A program made the position numbers and the translations under genes. This document shows, in pieces, positions 1 through 7,547 of a stretch of DNA of 64,000 bases. The notes under the pieces were generated by a model that was not told the origin of the DNA, did no database searches, and saw nothing but the letters and a program-made list of their open reading frames with translations. The stretch lies in the NCBI GenBank assembly GCA_021805445.1, contig JAJZFH010000007.1:37991-101990 (forward strand), given 5' to 3'. Numbering within the stretch: the stretch's first letter is position 1; each line of letters starts with the position of its first letter. The DNA comes from Pseudomonadota bacterium (GTDB lineage Bacteria > Pseudomonadota > Gammaproteobacteria > Burkholderiales > Ferrovaceae).

Positions 1-518
1 AGCACCTCTTCCACGCCAACTCCGGTCTTGGCGCTGATCTGCAGGGCATTGGTCGCCGGGATGCCGATGATATCCTCGATTTCCGCCATCACCCGCTCGG
101 GTTCGGCAGAGGGTAAATCGATTTTGTTGAGCACTGGAAAAACTTCCACGCCCTGCTCGATGGCCGTATAACAATTGGCAACGGTCTGGGCTTCCACTCC
201 CTGAGAGGCATCCACCACCAGTATGGCCCCTTCACAAGCCGCCAGGGAACGCGACACTTCATAGGAAAAATCCACGTGCCCCGGGGTATCGATCAGGTTG
301 AGGTGATAGGTCTGACCATCTTTGGCTTTGTACTCGAGGGCAGCAGTCTGGGCCTTGATCGTGATGCCCCGCTCTCGTTCCAGATCCATGCTGTCGAGGA
401 CCTGGGCCCCCATTTCACGCGCCGACAAACCACCGCACAACTGGATCAACCGGTCTGCCAGAGTGGACTTGCCGTGATCGATGTGGGCAATGATAGAAAA
501 ATTTCGAATCAATGACAT
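1..518 (-). CDS. lepA: Elongation factor 4 (LepA), 3' part missing
   Basis: Ribosome-associated GTPase that back-translocates stalled ribosomes and assists 30S assembly. The first 172 codons are present and the gene runs off the left edge. Visible GTPase motifs are the P-loop AHIDHGKST (about residues 11-19), the switch II motif DTPGHVDF and the base-recognition motif NKID. The start [19 protein letters not shown] matches the family start and is preceded by GGAAGCAGG. It lies downstream of mucD, as is common in betaproteobacteria, but a terminator-like hairpin ends 18 bases before its ATG, so its transcription may be controlled separately from the sigma-E operon. Identity is secure; only the C-terminal domains cannot be seen. 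Confidence 0.97.
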   Translation of the reverse strand, partial: MSLIRNFSIIAHIDHGKSTLADRLIQLCGGLSAREMGAQVLDSMDLERERGITIKAQTAALEYKAKDGQTYHLNLIDTPGHVDFSYEVSRSLAACEGAILVVDASQGVEAQTVANCYTAIEQGVEVFPVLNKIDLPSAEPERVMAEIEDIIGIPATNALQISAKTGVGVEEV

Positions 519-536
519 CCTGCTTCCTGTGTAGAC

Positions 537-562
537 AAAAAAGGGCATCCAGCGATGCCCTT
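537..562 (-). terminator. Rho-independent terminator or attenuator between mucD and lepA
   Basis: On the minus strand an 8-bp perfect stem (AAGGGCAT/ATGCCCTT, loop of six) runs into six consecutive T residues. It lies about 80 bases after the mucD stop and only 18 bases before the lepA ATG. A second perfect stem, GCGCTG/CAGCGC with a three-base loop, lies just upstream at 574-588. The form is that of an intrinsic terminator. Because there is no room for a promoter between it and lepA, it may act as an attenuator for lepA rather than a simple operon end. Confidence 0.75.
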
Positions 563-640
563 CCGGGGAAGGAGCGCTGGAGCAGCGCCCACAGACCCAC
601 TATTCTAGCCTGAAATCCAGAATAGTCATACTGTTAGAAC

Positions 641-2026
641 TCACTGCAGGAGAAGAGTGATGAATTCTGGCGGGCTATCTCCCCGTTTGACGAGCAATGC
701 CACGCGCACCGGCCCCTTGAGTTTTCCCACCAACTGGTTGAATTCTCGGACCGAATGGCACTCATTGTTATTCATCGAAAGAATCTGGTCGCCCTGCTCC
801 AACCCTACCTGCGCCGCTTCTCCTCGAACTCCCGTAATGATGATGCCCTCCTGTCCCTCTTCCGGATCCGCCACTGCCAACCCCAATCGGGCTGCCGGGC
901 CAGCGGGGGGCCCCCCATGGGTCGGCCTTCCGCCTTCGGTCTGAGCGATTTTTTCGGCGGGCATATTCCCCACCGATACTGACAGTGAATGCTCAGCGCC
1001 CTTACGCCAGACCACTGCAGAAACTTCGGCCCCCGATTTGATCGCACTGACGATGCGCGGCAGATCGGTTTGATTGCTCACCGCCTTGCCATCGAAACGA
1101 AGAATGATATCGCTGGGGCGAATGCCGGCCCGTTCTGCCGGGGATCCTTTCTGAACGGCCACCACCAGCGCGCCTTCTGCCTTGGGCAAACCGAAGGAGT
1201 CGGCCAGTTCCTTGGTCACTTCCTGAATGACAACACCCAGCCAACCCCGACTTACCTTGCCATGAAGGCGCAGTTGATCGGCCACCTGAAGGGCGACATC
1301 GATGGGGATGGCAAAAGACAATCCCATGTATCCCCCCGTCCGGCTGTATATCTGTGAATTGATGCCGATCACCTCCCCTTTCATGTCGAAAAGAGGTCCC
1401 CCTGAATTACCGGGATTGATGGGCACATCTGTCTGGATGAACGGTACCAGAGTTTCCTGGGGCAGAGATCGTCCTTTGGCGCTGATGATGCCCTTGGTCA
1501 CGGTGCTCTCGAAACCAAAGGGCGAACCAATCGCCACCACCCACTCCCCAACCCGTGCCTTGGCGGGATCACCGGCTTTGATGGTGGGCAAACCGGTGGC
1601 ATCGATCTTGAGCAGAGCCACATCGGTCTTGGGATCGATACCGATGACTTTGGCCTTGAATTCACGTTTGTCGAGTAGTTTGACGGTGACTTCGTCTGCA
1701 CCCTGAACCACATGACCGTTGGTCAGGATGTAACCATCCGGGCGAATGATGAAGCCGGAGCCCATGGAACTGGATTCCATGCCCTGACCTTGAGGTCCCA
1801 TTTCAGGCACGGGTATTCCAAAGTTACGGAAAAACTCGAGCATGGGATCGTGTTCGGGAACCCTTGAATCGATCTCCCCTTCGGAATGCGCCTTGGTGAT
1901 GGCGCTGATGTTGACCACCGTATTGGATTCATGGTCCACGATATCGGTAAAGTCAGGCAGGTTTTCGGCCTGCGCCAGTCCCGTACCCAACACCAATAGT
2001 CCGAGCAGTAACAATCGTTTCATCAA
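641..2026 (-). CDS. mucD: Periplasmic serine protease/chaperone of the DegP/MucD family
   Basis: HtrA-type trypsin-like protease that degrades misfolded envelope proteins. It has an N-terminal signal peptide (about residues 1-20, ending AQA), a protease domain with triad His105 (TNGHVV), Asp135 (KTDVALLK) and Ser208 (GNSGGPLF), then two PDZ domains (roughly 245-340 and 370-455). The length of 461 residues is normal. It is the last gene of rpoE-rseA-rseB-mucD. The start is either TTG at 2026, seven bases after GGAGG, or the next codon ATG at 2023, which overlaps the rseB stop by one base. Naming between mucD, degQ and degP is conventional here and follows the operon context. Confidence 0.95.
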   Translation of the reverse strand: MMKRLLLLGLLVLGTGLAQAENLPDFTDIVDHESNTVVNISAITKAHSEGEIDSRVPEHDPMLEFFRNFGIPVPEMGPQGQGMESSSMGSGFIIRPDGYILTNGHVVQGADEVTVKLLDKREFKAKVIGIDPKTDVALLKIDATGLPTIKAGDPAKARVGEWVVAIGSPFGFESTVTKGIISAKGRSLPQETLVPFIQTDVPINPGNSGGPLFDMKGEVIGINSQIYSRTGGYMGLSFAIPIDVALQVADQLRLHGKVSRGWLGVVIQEVTKELADSFGLPKAEGALVVAVQKGSPAERAGIRPSDIILRFDGKAVSNQTDLPRIVSAIKSGAEVSAVVWRKGAEHSLSVSVGNMPAEKIAQTEGGRPTHGGPPAGPAARLGLAVADPEEGQEGIIITGVRGEAAQVGLEQGDQILSMNNNECHSVREFNQLVGKLKGPVRVALLVKRGDSPPEFITLLLQ

Positions 2027-3012
2027 TGTGTTTCCTCCGTTATGGTCATGGATTGCCCTATGGCGGTGACGACCTCTTGAGGAATCTCACCTACCACCAC
2101 GATGCGGTGTTGCCCAACCGTCCCGGAATAATAGCTCAGCGCACTGGATTGGAGTCGTGCCTGAACCGGGCGGAAACCTTCTCCTTGTAATGGCTTGATG
2201 AATATGGAAAATGAAGATAATCCATCAGAAAAAACAAGATGTTCGAAGGGCGCTCCCGGCACCGCCGATGACAGGATGGACATCTGCAGTACTTGACTGA
2301 AACCCGAGGGCAAAGCCGGGATGCTCCACTGATAGGACAGATGATCCGCCACAGGAGGAGGGAAAAAAACTTTTTTCCATTGGTTTGAATCCGGATAAGT
2401 GGATTTCAGGAGTTCCGGCGAAGTGGAATCACCCTCGGAAATTTCGGTGAAGAGCAACGTTTCCAAAGGGTCATGGTGTCGATCATAGGTCACCGCCTTG
2501 AGGATCAAATCCGTGTTCGCATCTGCACAAAACTCGTGATCGAAACGTTGACGGTCCCGTGCGCGAAGCAAAATGCGCTGACACTCATGTCCTGCCACAC
2601 GATTCATCCCGACCCTGGAAACATCGTAAAACCGGAGGTATTGCTCATAAGGAACTTCTATCAAGGCGGGGAAAAGACGCCGGGTATAACCTTTCTCGAT
2701 GCGAATCTTGTGTTGTACCGGATAATAGCAGCGTGTTTCCTTGCTGTCTCGAATGATTTCTCGAGGACGCCCGTCCAGTACCTCGATGCGGGTCAGTTCC
2801 TCTCCGTGAATATGGGTATGCACGATCCTGGACGATTCCATTTCGCTGCCACGCTGGACCACGTAGGTACCACTGTAGGATCGATCGTGGGCCGCATGAC
2901 TCAATTGACCGAGCAAAGAGAGAGGGTCACTGACAGGCCCGGACCCCGCCTGTCCCACCCCACAGACCAGCAGACCGATGATGGGAACGATCCCCTTGCC
3001 GAAGGCCTTCAT
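2023..3012 (-). CDS. rseB: Sigma-E regulatory protein RseB
   Basis: Periplasmic regulator that binds the anti-sigma factor RseA and protects it from proteolysis until lipoprotein or LPS signals displace it. A signal peptide (MKAFGKGIVPIIGLLV, cleavage near GVGQA) is followed by a MucB/RseB N-terminal domain and a smaller C-terminal domain; about 329 residues against 318 in E. coli. I start at the ATG that opens the signal peptide. An in-frame GTG ten codons earlier at 3042 touches the rseA stop and could also be used, since the Shine-Dalgarno signal for the ATG is weak. Translation is tightly coupled to rseA and mucD. Confidence 0.93.
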   Translation of the reverse strand: MKAFGKGIVPIIGLLVCGVGQAGSGPVSDPLSLLGQLSHAAHDRSYSGTYVVQRGSEMESSRIVHTHIHGEELTRIEVLDGRPREIIRDSKETRCYYPVQHKIRIEKGYTRRLFPALIEVPYEQYLRFYDVSRVGMNRVAGHECQRILLRARDRQRFDHEFCADANTDLILKAVTYDRHHDPLETLLFTEISEGDSTSPELLKSTYPDSNQWKKVFFPPPVADHLSYQWSIPALPSGFSQVLQMSILSSAVPGAPFEHLVFSDGLSSFSIFIKPLQGEGFRPVQARLQSSALSYYSGTVGQHRIVVVGEIPQEVVTAIGQSMTITEETH

Positions 3013-3041
3013 GATCGAGAAACGTACTCTTCCCACACCCA

Positions 3042-3560
3042 CTATCGCTGAGCAATCGTTTGTGGTGTGTAATCAACGGTTTGGAACTCGGACAGCGGAG
3101 AACCCTGCCGATGTAATGCGACGAAGGTCTGAATATCCTTGTCAGAAACGCTGTTTTCATTCAAAGCAGGCGCACTGGGTTCTTTTTGTGCGATAACCGG
3201 GTTGGTCGGCAAACCCGGCCGGAGCACGACCGTGGTCAGGACCACGACGGCAATAGCGGCGGCCATGGCCAGCCAGCGTCGTTGCGTCGCCCCATCCAGC
3301 GGAACGGAGCCCACAGACGATTTACCGGGCACCAGCACCGTCGGTTCATCCTTGAGGGCATGGGCTATCCGACCGTGCAGGCGTGCCGGGGGCAACTGAG
3401 GATCACGCAATGTTTCACCAATCAAATGAAAGAGATACCATGATTCCTGCAAGACTGGATCGTGACGGCATCCCCCCAGCAGCCGGGGCAACTTCTCATC
3501 GTCCAACTCCCCATCCATGGCGGCTGACAGGCGCTCCAGTTCCATATCTTCCATTACCAT
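3042..3560 (-). CDS. rseA: Anti-sigma-E factor RseA
   Basis: Single-pass inner-membrane protein whose cytoplasmic domain sequesters RpoE; stress-induced proteolysis releases the sigma factor. The N-terminal domain carries the typical ELERLSAAMDGELDDEKL segment, and one membrane segment (about residues 94-113, WLAMAAAIAVVVLTTVVL) separates it from a periplasmic tail that would bind RseB. The length of 172 residues is typical for betaproteobacteria. The ATG overlaps the end of rpoE by seven bases and follows a GGGGAG ribosome site. Confidence 0.93.
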   Translation of the reverse strand: MVMEDMELERLSAAMDGELDDEKLPRLLGGCRHDPVLQESWYLFHLIGETLRDPQLPPARLHGRIAHALKDEPTVLVPGKSSVGSVPLDGATQRRWLAMAAAIAVVVLTTVVLRPGLPTNPVIAQKEPSAPALNENSVSDKDIQTFVALHRQGSPLSEFQTVDYTPQTIAQR

Positions 3561-4291
3561 CTTTTGCTCCCCAAAACCTCCAACAAGGGTTTCAATTTAT
3601 GCGAAATGGCTTCTCGGGCCCGAAATATTCGGGAACGCACCGTTCCAATCGGGCAATTCATCATGGTTGCAATGTCTTCGTAGGACAGTCCTTCTATTTC
3701 TCTCAAGCGAATGGCTGTTTTCAACTCTTCCGGAAGTGCTTCCATACTGTCGTTGACGGTACGCGCCAATTCACGGCTCAACAACTCTGCTTCCGGGGTA
3801 TTCACGTCCTGAAGAAGATCATTGCCCTCGTAGTATTCGGCTTCTTCCACCCCTATGGATGAGGGCATACGACGCCCCTGATTCATGAGAAAGTTTTTTG
3901 CCGTATTGACACCGATACGGTAAAGCCAAGTATAGAAAGCCGAGTCCCCACGAAAGGAACCCAATGCGCGGTAGGCCTTGATAAAAGCATCTTGCGTCAC
4001 GTCCTCCGCTTCGGCCGGATCACGAACCAACCGTCCTATCAGGCGGAGCAACTTGCGTTGATACTTGATAACCAACAATTCAAAAGCCAGTTTATCCCCA
4101 TGCTGCGCCCGCTCCACCAACTGTTGGTCGATTTCCCGTTCCGTGGGCATGGGTGCCGAAATCACGGGTTCCTGAACCTCGGGCAACCCCGCAGGGGCTC
4201 GCCCAGTCGTGTGGGAAGCAAGGGACAACACGCGCGTAGACGTCTGGGGCATGGGCTCATCCTTCTTGTCATTTTCCATCTTGTCCCTCAT
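3554..4291 (-). CDS. rpoE: RNA polymerase sigma-E factor (ECF family)
   Basis: Extracytoplasmic-function sigma factor directing the envelope-stress response. Region 2 (from VERAQHGDKLAFELL through DAFIKAYRALGSF and FYTWLYRIGVNTAKNF) and region 4 (EGLSYEDIATMMNCPIGTVR) are intact. Homologues usually begin near MPTEREIDQQLVERAQ (ATG at 4150), giving about 198 residues. Here the frame is open further upstream, and the ATG at 4291 has the best ribosome site (GGAGGAGG about nine bases away), giving a 245-residue form with an extra N-terminal segment. An ATG at 4252 with AAGGA is a third option. The start is therefore uncertain; the family is not. It is transcribed divergently from ETF-QO. Confidence 0.93.
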   Translation of the reverse strand: MRDKMENDKKDEPMPQTSTRVLSLASHTTGRAPAGLPEVQEPVISAPMPTEREIDQQLVERAQHGDKLAFELLVIKYQRKLLRLIGRLVRDPAEAEDVTQDAFIKAYRALGSFRGDSAFYTWLYRIGVNTAKNFLMNQGRRMPSSIGVEEAEYYEGNDLLQDVNTPEAELLSRELARTVNDSMEALPEELKTAIRLREIEGLSYEDIATMMNCPIGTVRSRIFRAREAISHKLKPLLEVLGSKRW

Positions 4292-4329
4292 GGACCATTT
4301 CCTCCTCCAATTGGTTCCCCAAGTGTGGG

Positions 4330-4335
4330 TATAAT
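4330..4335 (+). promoter_or_regulatory. Candidate -10 element for ETF-QO
   Basis: A perfect TATAAT lies 28 bases before the ETF-QO ATG, which would put the transcript start near 4342 and give a leader of about 20 bases. No good -35 box is visible at 16-18 bases spacing (TTGGTT at 4311 is too close). It falls inside the longest open frame of the divergent rpoE, which is one reason to doubt the longest rpoE start. Confidence 0.45.
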
Positions 4336-4363
4336 TACTCTCTTTATTCCTCTGCCATGATCC

Positions 4364-6001
4364 ATGACCCAAAGGGACAGTTTAACGTATGACGTGGTAG
4401 TTGTGGGCGCGGGGCCGGCCGGGTTGGGCTGTGCCATCCGCTTGAAGCAACTTTCCCGGAGTCAGGGCCGGGAACTTTCCGTGTGCGTCCTGGAAAAGGG
4501 CGCCGAAGTGGGCGCCCATATCCTCTCCGGTGCCGTCATGGAACCTCGCGCCCTCAGTGAACTCTTTCCTGACTGGAAACAACGCGGCGCCCCTCTGATC
4601 ACTGCCGTCACGGAAGATCAATTTTTATTTCTGACCCAACACCGTGCCTGGCGTCTTCCCACTCCGCCACAACTCCACAATGCGGGTAACTATATCGTCA
4701 GTTTGGGAGAGGTGTGCAAATGGCTGGCCCTTCAAGCCGAAGCCATGGGCGTGGAAATCTATCCCGGATTTGCAGCCGCTGACGTGTTGCTGGGGGCCGA
4801 GGGAGAAGTTCAGGGAATATTGACGGGCGATGTGGGACGCTTCAAGGATGGTCAACCCGGCCCCCGCTTTCAACCCGGAATGGAATTGCGAGCCCGCCAA
4901 ACCGTGATTGCGGAAGGTTGCCGAGGGTCCCTGGCTCGCCAGTTGAACGAGCGTTTTTCCCTATCAGTGGATGCTCAACCCCAAACCTATGGTCTGGGGC
5001 TCAAAGAAATCTGGGAAGTGGACTCTCCTTCATACCGTCCCGGGCAGGTCACCCATACGGTCGGTTGGCCCCTCGATGCGAATACCTACGGCGGGTCCTG
5101 GATCTACCACCTGGATGACCATCGGGTATCCATCGGGTTCGTGGTGGGGTTGGATTATACAAACCCCTACCTCAGTCCCTTCGAAGAATTCCAGCGCTTC
5201 AAAACCCACCCTGCACTGAGCGTCTTGTTTGCAGGAGGTCGGCGGATTGCTTATGGGGCCCGTGCCCTGAATGAGGGAGGTTGGCAGTCCATTCCCCGGC
5301 TCAGTTTCCCGGGAGGCGTTCTGATCGGAGACAGTGCGGGGTTTCTCAACGTCGGCAAGATCAAAGGCAGTCACACTGCCCTCAAATCGGGCATGATCGC
5401 CGCAGAGTCCCTGTACGCACACCTGAATGATACCCCGCAAGTGTCGGAATGCACCCTTTATGAACCGGCCTTGCGCACCTCCTGGGTCGGTCAGGAACTG
5501 CAAGCCGTACGCAACCTGCGTCCCGGTTTTCGCTGGGGACTGATTCCCGGCTTGCTCCATGCGGCGCTGGATACCTGGCTTTGGCGAGGCCGTGCACCCT
5601 GGACACTTGCTCATGCCCATGCTGACCATCAGACCCTCCGCCCTGCCAACGTCTGCACGCCGATTGCCTATCCCAAACCCGATGGAAAACTGACCTTTGA
5701 TCGGCTCTCTTCGGTATTTCTGGCGCAAACCACCCATGAAGAAACCCAGCCGGATCACCTGATTCTGGCTGACCCAAAAATAGCTCTCACCGTCAACTGG
5801 GAGATCTATCGCTCGCCAGAAACCCGCTATTGCCCCGCAGGCGTTTACGAGATCATAAACTCGAATACGTCGGAACGACACCTGAAAATCAATGCGGCCA
5901 ACTGCATCCACTGCAAGACCTGTGATATCAAGGACCCCCAACAGAACATCCGCTGGGTTCCCCCGGAAGGGGGAAACGGTCCTCAATACCCCAACCTTTA
6001 G
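4364..6001 (+). CDS. etfD: Electron transfer flavoprotein-ubiquinone oxidoreductase
   Basis: Membrane-associated FAD/[4Fe-4S] enzyme passing electrons from reduced ETF to ubiquinone. It has an N-terminal FAD motif GAGPAGLGCAIRL, the quinone/FAD domain in the middle, and a C-terminal cluster site with Cys490, Cys514, Cys517 and Cys520 (YCPAGVYE and NCIHCKTC), with the family's spacing. The length of 545 residues is full. The ATG has no clear Shine-Dalgarno sequence. Its 3' end overlaps that of fch by four bases on the opposite strand. No etfAB genes lie in the window, but an acyl-CoA dehydrogenase, a likely source of electrons for ETF, is encoded nearby at 7548-9347. Confidence 0.96.
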   Translation: MTQRDSLTYDVVVVGAGPAGLGCAIRLKQLSRSQGRELSVCVLEKGAEVGAHILSGAVMEPRALSELFPDWKQRGAPLITAVTEDQFLFLTQHRAWRLPTPPQLHNAGNYIVSLGEVCKWLALQAEAMGVEIYPGFAAADVLLGAEGEVQGILTGDVGRFKDGQPGPRFQPGMELRARQTVIAEGCRGSLARQLNERFSLSVDAQPQTYGLGLKEIWEVDSPSYRPGQVTHTVGWPLDANTYGGSWIYHLDDHRVSIGFVVGLDYTNPYLSPFEEFQRFKTHPALSVLFAGGRRIAYGARALNEGGWQSIPRLSFPGGVLIGDSAGFLNVGKIKGSHTALKSGMIAAESLYAHLNDTPQVSECTLYEPALRTSWVGQELQAVRNLRPGFRWGLIPGLLHAALDTWLWRGRAPWTLAHAHADHQTLRPANVCTPIAYPKPDGKLTFDRLSSVFLAQTTHEETQPDHLILADPKIALTVNWEIYRSPETRYCPAGVYEIINSNTSERHLKINAANCIHCKTCDIKDPQQNIRWVPPEGGNGPQYPNL

Positions 6002-6621
6002 GACAAGCGTGCAGTGACCACGCCCAAGGTAACCACTGCGCTGGTACTGGCTTCCTCTTCGGCCGCTCGCGCTTCTTCCAAAGCGGCATCGACGAAAGTT
6101 TGGTCCTTGATGGCAGGCACGTTGATCTGAACATTGAGGATGGCACTGCGAAGCGCCGCCAGCAGCGCATGAACCGCCACCCCACTGTCACTGAGAACGT
6201 TACGATGCCCCTGCTCGGCCGAGCGATGCGCCAGGGCGAGACCGCGCAAACAGGCGCGAATGCAGGACAGAGGCACTTCTGTCGCATTCTGGTACCCCTG
6301 CTGAATGATGGCTGCACGACGATCGATGGCCTCCACACTGTCCTTGGGCAACTTGAAAGCGCTCATCAGTCCATCAAAAGCCACGGCATCGGCACTGATC
6401 ATGGCAGTGAATTCCTGACGCAATGCTTCAGCCCCCATGATTTGCCGTTCCATTTCCGGAATCAGCGTGTCCTGTCCTTTTTTGCCCGCTGTGACGCGGG
6501 CCACCATGGCAACCAGACCGGCACCCATGGCGCCCATCAAGGCTGCAGCCCCTCCTCCTCCAGGGGTCGGCGTTGCGCTGGCCAGTTCTTCCAAAAAATC
6601 TGCAATGGGTTGAGTCGTCAT
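5998..6621 (-). CDS. fchA: Methenyltetrahydrofolate cyclohydrolase (Fch type)
   Basis: Interconverts 5,10-methenyl-THF and 10-formyl-THF. The protein of 207 residues belongs to the formiminotransferase-cyclodeaminase/Fch family: N-terminal TPGGGGAAALMGAMGAGLVAM, then SDSGVAVHALLAALRSAILN. It has no formiminotransferase domain, so it is the stand-alone cyclohydrolase. AGGAG precedes the ATG by five bases. It follows mtdA by about 50 bases on the same strand; in serine-cycle methylotrophs the same pair makes the folate C1 branch. Converges on ETF-QO with a four-base overlap. Confidence 0.9.
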   Translation of the reverse strand: MTTQPIADFLEELASATPTPGGGGAAALMGAMGAGLVAMVARVTAGKKGQDTLIPEMERQIMGAEALRQEFTAMISADAVAFDGLMSAFKLPKDSVEAIDRRAAIIQQGYQNATEVPLSCIRACLRGLALAHRSAEQGHRNVLSDSGVAVHALLAALRSAILNVQINVPAIKDQTFVDAALEEARAAEEEASTSAVVTLGVVTARLS

Positions 6622-6669
6622 CGTTACTCCTGAAATCGGTACTTCCCGCTCGTGCGAGAAAAAAGGTTC

Positions 6670-7539
6670 TTAAAGAGGAGCGGCCACCAAGGTACAGGCC
6701 CGCTCAAAAATCGCTTCTGCATCCAGCACCAGGTCATTGCTGTTGAACAAGCGTCCGATACATTCCCGATGCAGGGCCAATTTGAGGGCTCCGAAGCCCA
6801 GAGGACCAAAACAGAGGACTCCATGACGCAGAGTGGCCCGGTCTGTCATATCGATCCCGCCAATGCCCACGGGGGGCGAAGCATTGGCATCGGCGATCAA
6901 TTCCAGCCCGGCTGTCTGCGCCCACTGGTTTTCCTCCAGCATGGTCACGCCGGAGGCCCCCGTAGAAACCACGATTTCCTTGCCTTGAATACTCTGCCCG
7001 CGACTTTCCAGGTCGGGGGTGGTCGCAGCAACGAGCCTCGATCCAAAACGTCGGTTGAGGTAGGCACAAACCTGCTGAGTCCGTTCCAGTTGACGGCCCG
7101 ACACGGTCACCTCGGCCCCTGCTCGACCCAGCATGATGGCAACCCGTTGCCCCACCGGCCCCGTGCCCCCAAGCACGATCGCCCGTTTGCCCACGACCGA
7201 ACGCCCTTGAGTCAGCCAGGCCACACAGGCCGCTGCCGTCGTATTGGCACCATTGCTGTCGAGCATCAGGGAAACCCGAAACTTGCCGAAGAATTTGTTC
7301 TGAATGGCTGCCAGGAGAGATTCGCCTGCCACCAGATCACTCCCGCCCACGAATATGGCCGTATTTTTTTTATCTTTGGGAGCACGGGTAAAAATAGCCC
7401 CTTCCACCAAGGGACCGACATTGTCGGGAGTGATTCCGCCATAGGGAATTACCTGATCGGCACCGCCGTCATGGGCAACCACATTGTCAAAAATGGACGG
7501 CAGAAGGTCCGTATCCAACTGATAAAGCAATTTTTTCAT
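6670..7539 (-). CDS. mtdA: Methylene-tetrahydrofolate/methanopterin dehydrogenase MtdA
   Basis: NADP-dependent oxidation of methylene-H4F (and, in methylotrophs, methylene-H4MPT) to the methenyl form. The start MKKLLYQLDTDLLPSIFD, followed by DGGADQVIPYG, TPDNVGP and IFVGGSDLVAGE, matches MtdA from Methylorubrum closely as I remember it, and differs from MtdB. The Rossmann motif VLGGTGPVGQR and the late PPVGIGGIDMTD and FGALKLALHRECI segments are present; 289 residues is full length. GAGGA lies five bases before the chosen ATG; an adjacent ATG (7542) and a TTG (7551) are alternatives. It directly follows the acyl-CoA dehydrogenase stop codon. No folD lies in the window, so MtdA plus Fch may replace FolD. 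Confidence 0.93.
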   Translation of the reverse strand: MKKLLYQLDTDLLPSIFDNVVAHDGGADQVIPYGGITPDNVGPLVEGAIFTRAPKDKKNTAIFVGGSDLVAGESLLAAIQNKFFGKFRVSLMLDSNGANTTAAACVAWLTQGRSVVGKRAIVLGGTGPVGQRVAIMLGRAGAEVTVSGRQLERTQQVCAYLNRRFGSRLVAATTPDLESRGQSIQGKEIVVSTGASGVTMLEENQWAQTAGLELIADANASPPVGIGGIDMTDRATLRHGVLCFGPLGFGALKLALHRECIGRLFNSNDLVLDAEAIFERACTLVAAPL

Positions 7540-7547
7540 CATATTCC

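Noticed and set aside
6670..7539. Calling this gene mtdB
   Set aside because: The N-terminal sequence and the DGGAD and TPDNVG motifs match MtdA; MtdB has a different N-terminal region. Pairing with fch also favours MtdA.
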